Source: Primula veris
Taxonomy: Eukaryota; Streptophyta; Magnoliopsida; Ericales; Primulaceae
Length of the DNA stretch: 64,000 bases
NCBI GenBank assembly: GCA_963682055.1
Contig: OY821741.1
Location: forward strand, 20,513,211 to 20,577,210
Direction of reading: 5' to 3'
Shown here: in pieces, positions 48,710 to 59,930 of the stretch
Layout: every line of letters begins with the position of its first letter
Position numbering within the stretch: the stretch's first letter is position 1
Translations under genes and position numbers: made by a program
The notes under the pieces: model-generated
Seen by the model: only the letters and a program-made list of their open reading frames with translations
Told to the model about the DNA's origin: nothing
Database searches by the model: none

Positions 48710-49500
48710 AAGGAGTTATTGTGGACTTATCCAACCATAAGACGGACCATAAATATAAATGGTTATGGTTGATGCTTCGACAATATGGTCATATTTTACT
48801 GTTGTCCACATAAATGCAGCACTTCCCAAACTCTTAGCCTTATCATTAAGCTGATGGCTCATGATCCGGATTATCCTGAAAAGTCTAGTCGACTTGATAA
48901 TACCGAAGAGTAAGAATCGAAATTTCGATTTGAATTACTTGAGTTTGGAAATTGAACATCCTGTCAATTATGTTTAGACCCAAATGGACTCACGGAAAAT
49001 TTGATGATGCGACTGCAAATGATTGCACGCACTTATTGGTCTTGCGCACCAAGATTTATATTTCCGTTTGGGGTTATGTTATTTTGCTACATTGGTCCGT
49101 CATGAGGCCCATAGACACTTAAACACCATATGTGTACCAGCTGGTTACTAGTTATGAGCCAGAAGTCTCCTATTAATGCGTGTTTGGAGTGCTTAATTAA
49201 TATTTTGATTGAGCCGCTATAGCGTTCAAAATATGGACCTCTGAAGGGGACATAAGTCGATTATGAATCCCATACCTATCATTTGATAGAGTAACCTTGG
49301 CAAGCGATCTTTTTACCGCATGATATGCGAAAGTGACATCGCTAAGACTGTTCTCTCCGTCGTTAGGGGGAGATTTGCACGTTACCGTTGATAAGGAACG
49401 ACGTGAAGTAACGTGGCATAACCCACTCGGTCTTAGCTTGATCCCCAAAACTGCACTTAGTGATAAGTAAGTGCATAGACTCCCTCAAGTCTAACTAAAT
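48710..49500 (+). pseudogene. Integrase remnant of Copia-2
   Basis: Parallel to 20990-21790. The SRLDN motif lies around 48888 and the FPSLGGD-like motif around 49355. Disrupted. Confidence 0.68.
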
Positions 49501-50089
49501 GCCAGACGCATTTAATGACTTTATGAGATGTCACGAGATCATTTATACCTGCTGCAAAATGCTTGCAAGGGTAGACGTTCATGTCGGACGCTGTGTTCCT
49601 GTCGTAACATGTTGCTTTGGCCGAAACCGCCAAGCAAAAGACGCTGCCGTCGGCCGTCAGTCTGTCGTCCTTCCCAAGATACGAGGAAGTTGACCGGTTC
49701 CAAATTCGTTCAGCCCCAGAGGTGGTGAACTGAAACTCGTTTGTCGTACGAGATTATAAAGGAGCAAGGAGATGTGTGATTTCCGCCTCATCCTAAGAAT
49801 CTCGAAATATCTGTCGATCATGATATCTTAGACGATATTGAAGCGAAACAAGACTGTCATTGATTACTTGTTCATATATTCGGTGACGACTGATAATATG
49901 AGCAAATTATGACAGGGGACCATGTACCGTTGCCTGAAGTCAATGTAGAATAGACTGGACTAATGGAAACTTGCAATCCAAGTAGACTCCTTAGCGAAAG
50001 TGTGTTCGGACCTGTAGCTCCAACACCACCAATGTTCAACGAGTTCGTTTATTTGGTTATTCGTAAGGAAAAGTGATGAGAATAATGAG

Positions 50090-51100
50090 ATTGTAGAATG
50101 CTCGCCTAGTAGCGCAAGGCTTCTCTCACACCTTGGAATTGATTACGAGATGGTTTATTTCCTCGTAATGGACATTATAACGGTCCCCTACTTTATTAGT
50201 TTAGTAGTTTCCCAAAAAAAACTGATTATGCAGCATGTGATTGTGGTCACTGTTTTATCTCTATGAAAATTTAGACAGAGATATAGATGAAGGTCCCTGT
50301 GTGACTTCATAATGCTTGAATCAAGTAATTCCTGACCACGGAACACGATCTCATTAAATGAGATGTTCACTATATGGATTCATATAATCCGAGGGGATGT
50401 GGTATACCCGCCTAAGTGAGTACTTGATCAGCTTGGGATACTTTATGCCCTTGCGTGTTATGAAGCAATCCACGTTTTGAATTTGCCCTTCGATATGAAG
50501 GATATTGGGAAGACACGGTAGTGACTCGGCCCGATGATCGAGTCCTGTAAAGATTGAATCTAAATCCATGATTCAGACTACACCCAGAAGGTGTTATGAC
50601 GTTTTAGTCATCATGACGCTAAGTCGATTCTCCCATGATCGTTCGATGACTAGACATTGATATAGACCCAGTCCGTCCCTGATGAGACGATGAAGAGATA
50701 TTGAACCATCATGTTCATATCTAAGTACAATAAGCGCATCATTGTACTTGGTCTAATGTGCTAGGACGAACATCTCGTATGTTGTGAATGGTATAGCTCG
50801 ACACAACATCGCGCTAACTCGCTGCCATCGAAATGGCACTAAAGACACATTCCCTTACCTTATGGTAATTTTGGAAGTGGTCTTGTCTATTCCATTTGCG
50901 TCATCGAGTGTACCTACCCCCTTCGGTACTCGAATTAACGCAACCCTTTTTCGATTATACCGATGCCGGTTACTTATCAGACCCGCATAAGGGATATTCC
51001 GAACATGGTATGTCTTTACCATTAGGAATAAGGCAATATCTTGGAGGTCTTGGAATGACTCCAAATGAATCACTCCGATCTACCCGTGCTCTATGAGACG
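50090..51100 (+). pseudogene. RT and RNase H remnant of Copia-2
   Basis: ARLVAQGFSH-like at about 50104. An open stretch 50896-51096 contains YTDAGYLSDPHKGYSEHGMS, the RNase H front. The RT catalytic loop is not found, as in Copia-1. Confidence 0.72.
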
Positions 51101-52037
51101 ACTAGAGAGTGTATATGGCTTCGAGCTCGTATTAGCCATATTTGAATTACGTATGCTCTGTCTCACGATCCAGATAAAACACTTGTCTTATTTGAGGACA
51201 ACTTGTTGTTATCGATCAAGAGAAACATGACTAGATTATGCTATTTAGCATTTCTTGCCGAAATAAATCTTCACATATGAAGTTTAAGAGCATCCTGTCG
51301 AATGCTCGTTTTATTCCACGTTATATTTTCTTGCATACAGTCGTGTGCAAGTAAATGAGGCATACAGTCGAATGCTCGTACTCTTTCTTGGAATATGAAA
51401 TCTTTGCACCCAGTCGTGTGCAAGTGAGGGGGAGCATCCAAGTGAATGCTTATTGCACTAATTACTACTTAGTCGAAATCCTCGCACCCTGTCGTGTGCA
51501 AGTGAGGGGGAGCATCCAGTCGCATGCTCGTGTACTCTTTTTGTCCTTAGACCAAGGTTTTTTCCCACTGGGTTTTCCTTGGCAAGGTTTTTTAGCGAGA
51601 CATGTTCCCATTATATCTCACTTAAGATTGCCGAAATTAGGGAGAGTATCCTGTTGTATACTTCTTACCACTGTGTACTCTTTTGTCCTTCGACTAGAGG
51701 TTTTTCCTACTGGGTTTACTCTAGAAAGGCTTTGATGAGGCACCTGTTTTGTGGTTGATCCCCTACTACTACCACTGTTGCACTCTTTTTCCTTCGATCA
51801 GAGATTTTCCCGTTGGATTTGCTCTACCAAGGTTTTGATGAGGCACACTGTTTTGTGGTTAGTTAATTACATAGAATTTCGGCCTATATCATTCGGCTAC
51901 ACAGTTTCTCCTAGGTACCGGTTTTGTCCCACACTGGGTTTTCCGTCCCTAAGGTTTTTATGTGTTTAGCACTGCGAATGAACTCGACTCACATCGACAG
52001 CATGAAGACAAAGAAATCAAGACGTACAAAGGGGGAG

Positions 52038-52270
52038 TGTTGTAGGATATTATTGGCCATTTGAGCCTTACTCTATTGGGCCTATCTTGGGCTTTCCTAG
52101 CATATGTAACCCTATCATTTATTATATAAAGAGGGTCAACGGTCTCTTGATATATCTCTCTGTGCAATCATATTAATGAATAAACACTTCGTCTGTTGTT
52201 TCTCATACCTCTCTCTATATTTATACATATCTCTATATATATCTATAACGAGCTAATATGTCACACAACA
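52038..52270 (+). repeat. 3' LTR of Copia-2
   Basis: 233 bp, preceded by the polypurine tract AAAGGGGGAG (52028-52037). Confidence 0.93.
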
Positions 52271-52275
52271 CTCTT

Positions 52276-53334
52276 CATTTATTACTAGAAAGCTAGGCAT
52301 TGTTGGGGTATACCATCCTTGCATCAAACCTATATCTCCTGGCTTGAACACAACTTTCTAAAACTCATTTTCAAATTCGAAAATCAAAATGTTCATTTTT
52401 TACGTTAAAGTTCTTTCGATCCTTTTCATGAATCTATTGCTTTATAAACTCAACACTCGTTTTGACAACAAATCTACCATAATCAACGATAGAAAATATA
52501 GTTAACTCTAATGAAGCTGAAGGATTCAAACCACAAACAAACCTAGAAGGATGGTATCTATCACATGAATATTTAACATGCTCCAAATACTCTTTCCACG
52601 TACTCAAATTGTTTTGAATTATATTATGTGACAAGCTAGTTAAATTCACATGAACTAAATTTGTTGGATCATCAGTTTGGAGGTAACAAGTGATAGAAAA
52701 CAATAACTTACGTACTAACTTACACCAAAAATAATAACAAAACTAGCTTAATAACTTTGTGTTTTTGTTCAAAGAAATATTTTTCGACTTGTAATGCATT
52801 CTTAAAATTTCTTTAAAGAGTAAAATAGCATCACAAGTGGCTTTATTAGAAGATATACAATAAACAGCCCTACAAAGTCTATGAACCACCCGAAAAGCAA
52901 ATTCCACATGACATGCTTCAAACACAATTTTACTTTTAGATTTAGTTAAGCCTAACACATGAACAATATAAATAACAAGCAAAGCCCTTAGCAATGAATA
53001 TGAAACTTGAGGTTTCATTTTAAATTTGGCATGCTTATAGGTAACAATTTTCCTACCAACTTTGTCCAAAGTATTTCCTTTAATACGGTAGAGTAAAACC
53101 AGCTTATAGCCACAATAAGTAAACTTCTTGAGATAAGAACGCAAATTTTCAAATATCAAAAACTCTAAAATCATATTTGAAAGCTCAATATCATATTTTA
53201 AGCGTTTGTTGTAGAACAGATTCTTTGCAATGTATCCAAACACAACGATAATCATAATGACTTCTATCTCCTGAATAACCAAACGTCTCAAATAATTAGG
53301 AACATTAGTTAACTCAAATAGTCTAGCAAACATA
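52276..53334 (-). pseudogene. G1 integrase remnant (copy B)
   Basis: Minus strand. 52703-52434 resembles the integrase end (NLTSLSHNIIQNNLSTWKEY), 53333-52743 the core and zinc-binding part in degenerate form. It retains about 60 bp near 53245-53290 deleted from copy A. It stops at the D repeat. Confidence 0.75.
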
Positions 53335-53335
53335 T

Positions 53336-54130
53336 TGTAACATCCCGTATTTTTATAAGTGATTTTAATTAGGAATTAATTTATCCAAAAAAAATTTATG
53401 CAAAATTTTGCCAAAAACTGGTCACTCGACTAATTTTTAGCCAAAAACCGAAACTCTTCCGAAAAACTTTATTTTAAAAACATGTTACTAATTTTTATAA
53501 ACAAAAAGGACCCAATAGTTTTGTTTCTAAATATTTGTTATTATTGAGTAGTATGTTAATAATTTTTATTAAAAGTTAACTTTTAGAACTTTGGGGACCA
53601 AATAGTTCGCTTCCACAAACTATCTAAAAACAGTTTTTCTAAACCTCAAATCAGCCCACTTTTAATTCATTAAACCAAAAACAAACCTAAAACAAGAGAA
53701 AATAGAGAAAAGAGAGAAAAAGAAGAAGAAGAAGAAGAGGAAACCACCGTTAGCGGGTTCTTCCCGGAAGCATCTCCTCTATGCGCTAAGGTAACGGGGG
53801 TTATCCATTGCGACTAGACGAGTGTGTATGTTAGGATTAGGTTTTGCGTTTATTTTAAATTGGGGGTTTTGTCTTTTATCTCAATTATGATCTATTAATT
53901 TGTTAATTGGGTTTATTTGTTATATGTTTAATTCACTTATTTGAATTGGAGAAGTTGATGAGTTAGTTATATTAATTTTGGATTAATGAGATTATGGATG
54001 GGTTTGCATGTTTTATGCGTTGATTATGTGATTATATAGTTGTTGATGAAATTGGGTAATTTATTGTTGATTAAAGATGAATTGTAGTTTATGCATACAA
54101 GGTGTTCGTTAAAATACCTGAATGAGATTT
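53336..54130. repeat. Dispersed LTR-like repeat D
   Basis: It begins TGTAACATCCCGTATTTT directly at the end of copy B and is shared with 30448-30890 up to about 53815. GA-rich 53695-53750, then GGTAACGGGGGTTATCC. The remainder to about 54130 (ending near GTTCGTTAAAATACCTGAA) has no partner in the window and may be the rest of the same LTR. No matching second LTR or target duplication, so it is a solo or chimeric piece. Confidence 0.6.
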
Positions 54131-54159
54131 ATGTTGTTGGACTTGTTTGGCTAGTTGTA

Positions 54160-54774
54160 AAGTTACTGGATGTGGTTGAAGTGTTGTACAGGCGATGCTA
54201 TCGTGTGATTCTGTTTAGGTGTCACTGGTACAACACAAATCCTGAAGTTAGAGGAAGCGTAAGAAACGATTATCATCAGAAATCGGTTAACACAAACACA
54301 CGATGGTTTGAAGATAATCCATACATTCTTGCAACACAAGCTCAACAAGTATTTTATTTAGACGACTGTAAGGCAGGGCCTATTTGGAAAGTGGTTCAAG
54401 AGATGACACATCGAAACGTATGGGACATTCCAGCCAAAAAGACTATCCAACCAAATAAAGAAGTTGATGCGTATCAGGAACATTCATCTTCGATTGAACT
54501 GTAACAAAGGACATTCCCTACCGACAGTATACATGTCGTAGTACCCGATATTAGAATAGATGTTGACGCTATTGCTATAGATGCTATAACTATTGATCTT
54601 GGCCCATTACCAACAAGGAGTAAAGTTAATCATGAAAACTTCATTGCTGATGATGGTAACGACGATTATGAAGATAGTGATGACTATGAAGACGAAGATG
54701 AAGATGAGAAGGATGATTCTAATAGTGATAATAATGATGGTGATGGTGATGATGATGATCGAGATTATTATTAA
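54160..54774 (+). pseudogene. CACTA-transposon DUF4216 protein fragment with acidic tail
   Basis: The frame from about 54160 encodes YRRCYRVILFRCHWYNTNPE, then NTRWFEDNPYILATQAQQVF and YLDDCKAGPIWKVVQEMTHR, the DUF4216 domain found C-terminal in CACTA (En/Spm) transposase-associated proteins. A single in-frame TAA at 54502-54504 interrupts it; the same frame then continues for 89 codons to a TAA at 54772-54774, ending in a run of Asp/Glu that is usual for these proteins. The transposase proper and the CACTA termini are not present, so it is a captured or decayed fragment. Function in transposition is unknown. Confidence 0.82.
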
Positions 54775-55252
54775 AAGTTGCTGTGTTTTCTTAGGTTCGA
54801 AATATAATCTGCTCTCTTTTTATTTTTGTGAATATGCTGAGAAACTGTGAAATACCTAGCTATCTGGCAGATTTGAAATTTAATACCCAAATTGGCTCAT
54901 TGTTGGTGTTTACTTGGTTCTTGATGCGTGGATACCTGATTTTTTTTTTTTTAAATGATTGCTTCGGTGGATGTTAGTAGTTTAGTGCTAGTGCAATCAT
55001 TTGGATTATCTTTTTGCTGGGTACATTTTATTTCTGACTACTACCATTTGGGTTATAAACTTTATTTCGCAACAACTTGTTTATTCATTTTATTTCGTAA
55101 CAATTTGTTTATTAATTTGATAATACTGAGCCAATAAATTCTTGCTTTTTGTTTCTCTTGAGTTCGTGTTGGATTCTAAATCAATTATGGCTTTTGATTC
55201 TTTTATACTGTATTATTAAGCATTTTTTTTTTCTTGTGGAGAATTTGAAAAC
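54775..55252. other. Non-coding flank before G2
   Basis: AT-rich with T-runs (for example 54941-54954, 55223-55234). No gene supported; see the finding on a possible exon split by G2. Confidence 0.4.
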
Positions 55253-56119
55253 TGATGTGATCATGACCGCTACACCGAGAGACGCAATGTAAGTTCCAAT
55301 CTGACCAGTTATGAGAGCTAGAGCTAAAAGGTTAATAAGCGCTTAACGGGCTGTTGCAAGGTATGCATGATGACGAGGGAAAGAACGCGCTTGCGTGTAG
55401 ATTAAACGAGGCCGATAGAAGCTTAAATACGGCCGTGACAAGTCCAAACGAAGCTCATTACTTTGTGAACCTGATTGGACCTATTCAAGACACCACATTA
55501 AAGGATAATTTCGTGGGTTTACATGCATGAACCAAAAGGGGACGGATTCTAGAAGATTTAAATACATGGGGGCTGATTATTCAATGCATTTGAAGCCATT
55601 AAATGCTACAACTCAAGGGGAACGTATTCGAGAAGTCTAAGGACTCATTTTTTATGATAGATTTATGAAGTTATTGTAATTTAATTAATTTTGAAGTTAT
55701 CTAGTAGTTAGAAGGTCATAGGTCTATTCTGCATTGAACATATGTTTAATTAATGCTTTATTTAGACTTTTCCAATTCTTGGAGGCTTGTTACAAGCATA
55801 AATAGGGGTCAAATCAGATTGTAAAAATTAAGTTTTGATTAATATATTTAAGGGGTTATTCATTGAACTTTCCGAACTTATCAAGGGGTTACCTTGTGGC
55901 GTTCAAAGCTGACTTATCAATCGGTATCCCGCACCCATTTGTGGCGTCTTCATATACCAAGGTTCTCACCTCTTTATAGGTGACGGGTCGCGGTCTTTAG
56001 TTTGGATTTTATTTATTGTTATTTTTATCATTGATTTTTATTCCGCATTTGTTCAAGAAACCTGATAGATAGGTCCACTCCTTGGTCGATCTTGTGTCAC
56101 CTTGGTCGATCACGCATCA
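55253..56119 (+). repeat. 5' LTR of G2
   Basis: 867 bp. Its first ~200 bp are a decayed copy of the pol C-terminal coding sequence that lies in the 3' LTR. Compared with the 3' LTR it has scattered substitutions and lacks about 15 bp near 55855. Confidence 0.93.
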
Positions 56120-56121
56120 TT

Positions 56122-56133
56122 TGGTATCAGAGC
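56122..56133 (+). other. Primer-binding site of G2
   Basis: TGGTATCAGAGC two bases after the LTR, complementary to the 3' end of initiator methionine tRNA. Confidence 0.92.
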
Positions 56134-56728
56134 TTAGGCTCTATCAAGGTTTTAAGTGTCTTGTTATTTTTGTTTTAATTAAAAAAGAAAATTATATATA
56201 GAAAAAAACTGATTTGTTAAGTTTCTATTGAGAGGTTGTCAAAAAAAAAAAAAGGAAGTCATTTCTATTTCTTATTGAGTCTTGTTATCCTCGTTAATAT
56301 ATATAAAAAAAAAAAAGAATCAAAAAGAGCACAAAAAAAAAATATATTAGTGCCAACAAAAGAGGATTGTCTAATTGTCGTTTCGAGTACTTGTGTCTAT
56401 TGTTAAAATTCTGATTTTTTTTAGGTGTATCACTTCATTCTATAAAATGTTTGTTCGCATTACCAACTCTTAAACACTAAAAGTAAACGTCTTGTGGTTT
56501 ATTAAGTTCATAGAGAACCTATCGAGGAAACAACGAGTGGGTAAGGTTGAGCGAGTGAGAATATATTTGAGTGGAAAAAGGAAGAGTGTGTGAGATTAAT
56601 AGAGGGTAAAATCCAATCGAGTGATACACGAGTGACGAGTGAACAATTACGAGCGATACACGTGAGGGAGTGCGTGAGAATTTAAATTTTTGGTTCTAAT
56701 ACTTTATTTGCAGCGACGTTCATCTCGA

Positions 56729-57600
56729 ATGGGTTCGGGAGGAGGCGACATAAGGTTACAAATGGAGGCGATGATGGAAGAAATGCGAAGGTTGTTTGCG
56801 GCTGAGTTCGAGCGAATAAACGAACGAATCGACGAAATACAAAATAACCATAACGAGCATCCGCGAAATAGTCATAATGACGGCGATTGAGAAGAGGCGG
56901 AAGAAGATGATCGGGCGTCGGACGTTACTATGCCTAGGGCTAATAATCGACATAGAAATCGGCGAGGTAGAAATGGAGATAGGGTTGATGACAACATGAG
57001 TAGTATTAAAATGAAAATCCCAGCGTTCCAAGGGAAAAACGATCCGGAGTTATATTTGGAGTGGGAAAAGAAGATGGAGATGGTGTTCGAATGTCATAAC
57101 TATTAAGAACTAAAGAAAGTAAGGATAGCAGCCGTTGAGTTCACCGATTACGCTATCATTTGGTGGGATCAATTGGCTACTAGTCGAAGGAGGAATAGAG
57201 AGAGACCGATCGAAACGTGGGCTGAGATGAAAGCTATTATGAAGAAACGATTCCTTTCTAGTCATTACTATAGGGACTTATATCGACGGTTACAAGGAAT
57301 CATCCAAGGATCTAAAAGTGTTGATGATTATGATAAAGAAATGGAGATAGCGATGATTCGGGCTGATATCGATGAAGATAGGGAGGCTACTATTCCTCGT
57401 TTTCTAAACGGTTTAAACAAGGAGATTGCTAACATAGTAGAGTTACAACACTATGTGGAGTTAGAAGATATGGTACATATGGCTATCAAAGTAGAGAGAC
57501 AATTGAAGGCGAAGAGTTCCATACGAATTAGACAAAAATCTGGTTCAACTTCATGGAACCAAAAATCGAACAAAAAGGAGGAAAAGACCTATTGAAACCT
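56729..57600 (+). pseudogene. Gag of G2
   Basis: Start chosen at 56729 (MGSGGG). The coiled-coil-like N-terminus MEEMRRLFAAEFERINERI is followed by a TGA at 56888, then the frame resumes (MKIPAFQGKNDPELYLEWEK) with a TAA near 57104, and 57173-57595 carries the retrotransposon gag core (ETWAEMKAIMKKRFLSSHYY, DYDKEMEIAMIRADIDED). A frameshift near 57585 leads into the knuckle/protease frame. Gag forms the particle that packages element RNA. Confidence 0.88.
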
Positions 57601-58476
57601 AAAACTGAAACGCCAAAGGATACGAAGGATAAAGCTATATCGAGTCAAGGTAAATCTGAACCAAAAGCTTCTAAAAATCGAGATGTACAATGTTTTAAAT
57701 GTTTAGGAAGGGGACATTATGCTAGTGATTGTCCGAACCAAAGGGCTAAGATTATGAGGGAAGATGGTGAGATTGAATCGGAAGGCGAACCTGAACATAG
57801 CAAAGACGAAGATGATAACGAGCAAGAACATCCGGTCGATGGGGTGGTATTAGTTGCTAAGAAGTCGTTAAGTGTTCAGATTAGGGAAGACGACGAGGAG
57901 ATACAACGCGAGAACATCTTTCATACTAGATGTCACGTTAGCGATAAGGTGTGTAGTATGATTATTGATGGTGGGAGTTGTGTCAATGTTGCTAGTATCA
58001 TTATGGTGGAGAAATTGAATTTAGAAACATCCAAACATCCGAAACCTTACAAATTACAATGGTTGAACGATTGTGGTGAGGTTAGGGTTCTAAAACAGGT
58101 GTTAGTTTCATTCTCAATAGGGAGGTATAAGGATGAAGTGTTGTGTGACGAAGTTCCTATGCAAGCAGGGCATATTCTGTTAGGAAGGCCATGACAATTT
58201 GATAGGAGAGTAACACACGATGGCTATACGAATCGATACTCTTTTCTATTCAATGCAAAATCGATTACACTCGTTCCATTAACTCTAATGCAGGTGTATG
58301 ACGACCAAGTGAGAATGAAAGAGAGTGAAAAAAAATATGAGAGTGAAAAGAAAGAGAATGAAAAGAAAAGGAGTGAAAATAATGAGAGTTCAAAAAAATC
58401 AGATGTAAAGGAGAGAAAAAAAGTGAGTATATATGCGAGAGAAAGCGAGGTTAAAAAGGCTTTGTTTCAAAATTAG
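57553..58476 (+). pseudogene. CCHC knuckle, protease and Lys/Glu-rich spacer of G2
   Basis: CFKCLGRGHYASDC (57691-57732) is the nucleocapsid knuckle. SMIIDGGSCVNVASIIMVEK (about 57955-58014) is the aspartic protease active-site region, where the catalytic Asp-Ser/Thr-Gly appears as D-G-G. A TGA at 58192 replaces an expected Trp codon. After it, 58300-58440 is almost purely Lys, Glu, Ser and Asn (ESEKKYESEKKENEKKRSEN), a linker before RT. The same linker is present in G1 (about 28030-28200). Confidence 0.87.
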
Positions 58477-58559
58477 CCGATGATTGTACTATTGTACAAG
58501 GAGGCTTGTTTAAACGCTAACAAAACTACTTTGCCTAGTGTTTTTCTATCTCTTTTACA

Positions 58560-59930
58560 GGATTTCAAGGACATATTTCCCGAGAAGATACCGAATGGCT
58601 TACACCAATAAGGGGAATTGAACATCAAATCGACTTCGTGCCGGGAGCATCAATTCCAAACCGACCAGCCTATTGAAGCAATCCCAAAGAGACTAAGGAG
58701 CTACAAAAGCAAGTGGGAGAGCTTATGGGAAAGGGGTACGTGCGAGAGAGCATGAGTCCGTGTGCGGTACCAGTGTTACTTGTTCTAAAGAAGGATGGGA
58801 CTTGGCGAATGTGCATAGATTGTCGCACGATCAATAACATCACTGTAAAGTATCGCCATCCTATACCTAGATTAGATGATATGCTTGATGAGTTGCATGG
58901 TTCCTCTATTTTTAGTAAAATCGATCTTAAAAGTGGATACCATCAAATTAGGATGAAAGAAGGAGACGAATGGAAAACAACCTTTAAAACTAAGTATGGC
59001 TTATACGAGTGGTTAGTTATGCCATTTGGTTTAACAAATGTACCTAGTACTTTCATGAGGCTAATGAATCACGTCTTAAGAATGTTTATTGGCAGGTTTG
59101 TAGTGGTTTACTTCGACGATATTCTAATCTATAGCAAAAACTTAGATGACCATGTTGAGCATTTGAAACTTGTTTTAAGTGTCTTAAGAAAAGAAAAGTT
59201 ATTTGCTAATATGTCTAAATGCGAATTCTGTACGGAAAAACTTGTATTTCTTGGATATATTGTTGGTGCTAAAGGAATCGAAGTAGACGAAGAAAATATT
59301 AAGGCAATTAAAGATTAGCCTATTCCTAAAAGTGTTTTTGAAGTGAGAAGTTTTCATGGCTTGGCTAATTTTTATAGGAGGTTTGTTAAAGATTTCAGTA
59401 GCATAGCCGCACCTATGACTGAAGTTATTAAAAAGAATGTTGGTTTTAAATGGGGATATGAACAAGAAATAGCTTTCAATTTAATAAAGGATAAACTTAT
59501 TAACGCACCTTTGCTAACTCTCCCCGACTTTACTAAAACTTTCGAAATTGAGTGTAATGCCTCAGGAATAGGGATTGGAGTTGTTCTTACACAAGGAGGA
59601 CATCCCGTGGAATATTTTAGCGAGAAACTAAGTGGGGAAACCCTTAACTATCCAACTTACGACAAGGAGCTTTACGCATTAGTGCGCGCATTGGAAACTT
59701 GGCAACGTTATCTTTGGCCGAAGGAATTTGTGATTCACACCGATCATGAATCGTTGAAACACTTAAGGAGTCAACATAAGCAGAACAAGAGACATGCCAA
59801 GTGGGTAGAGTTCATCGAAACATTTCTTTTTGTAATCAAGTACAAGAAAAGTAAGGAGAATGTTGTGGTTGATGCGCTTTCGAGAAGGTATATTGCTCTC
59901 AACTCTAGATTCGAAATTACTTGGTTTTGA
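58560..59930 (+). pseudogene. Reverse transcriptase and RNase H of G2
   Basis: 58713-59318: [50 protein letters not shown] and the catalytic YFDD (59109-59120) are intact RT motifs. A TAG at 59316 (expected Trp) is followed in frame by the RT thumb ([16 protein letters not shown]) and RNase H ([48 protein letters not shown]). A frameshift near 59890 leads into the integrase frame. Upstream, 58560-58712 has the RT start (about IDFVPGASIPNRPAY) with a frame change and a stop. Confidence 0.93.

Larger units (their letters stand above)
45144..52270 (+). mobile_element. Copia-2: Ivana-like Ty1/copia retrotransposon, 7.1 kb, nested in G1
   Basis: TGTTGTAGG... to ...CACACAACA with target duplication CTCTT (45139-45143, 52271-52275). 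The unoccupied site, with one CTCTT, is present in copy A near 26236. LTRs are 234 and 233 bp with about seven substitutions and a 1-bp indel. The internal region matches Copia-1 over most of its length, including shared frame breaks. The second half of the LTR is almost the same as in Copia-1, while the first half differs, so it is a sister subfamily. Confidence 0.93.
34856..53334. repeat. Segmental duplication, copy B (direct repeat of 9134-27214)
   Basis: Same elements, order and orientation as copy A. It carries Copia-2 (45144-52270) instead of Copia-1. The left edge continues into the rest of the LINE; the right edge meets the D repeat at 53336. Confidence 0.93.

Noticed and set aside
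54593..54850. Methionine-rich 85-codon protein
   Set aside because: Shifted frame over the acidic tail of the CACTA protein (GATGAT read as ATGATG).
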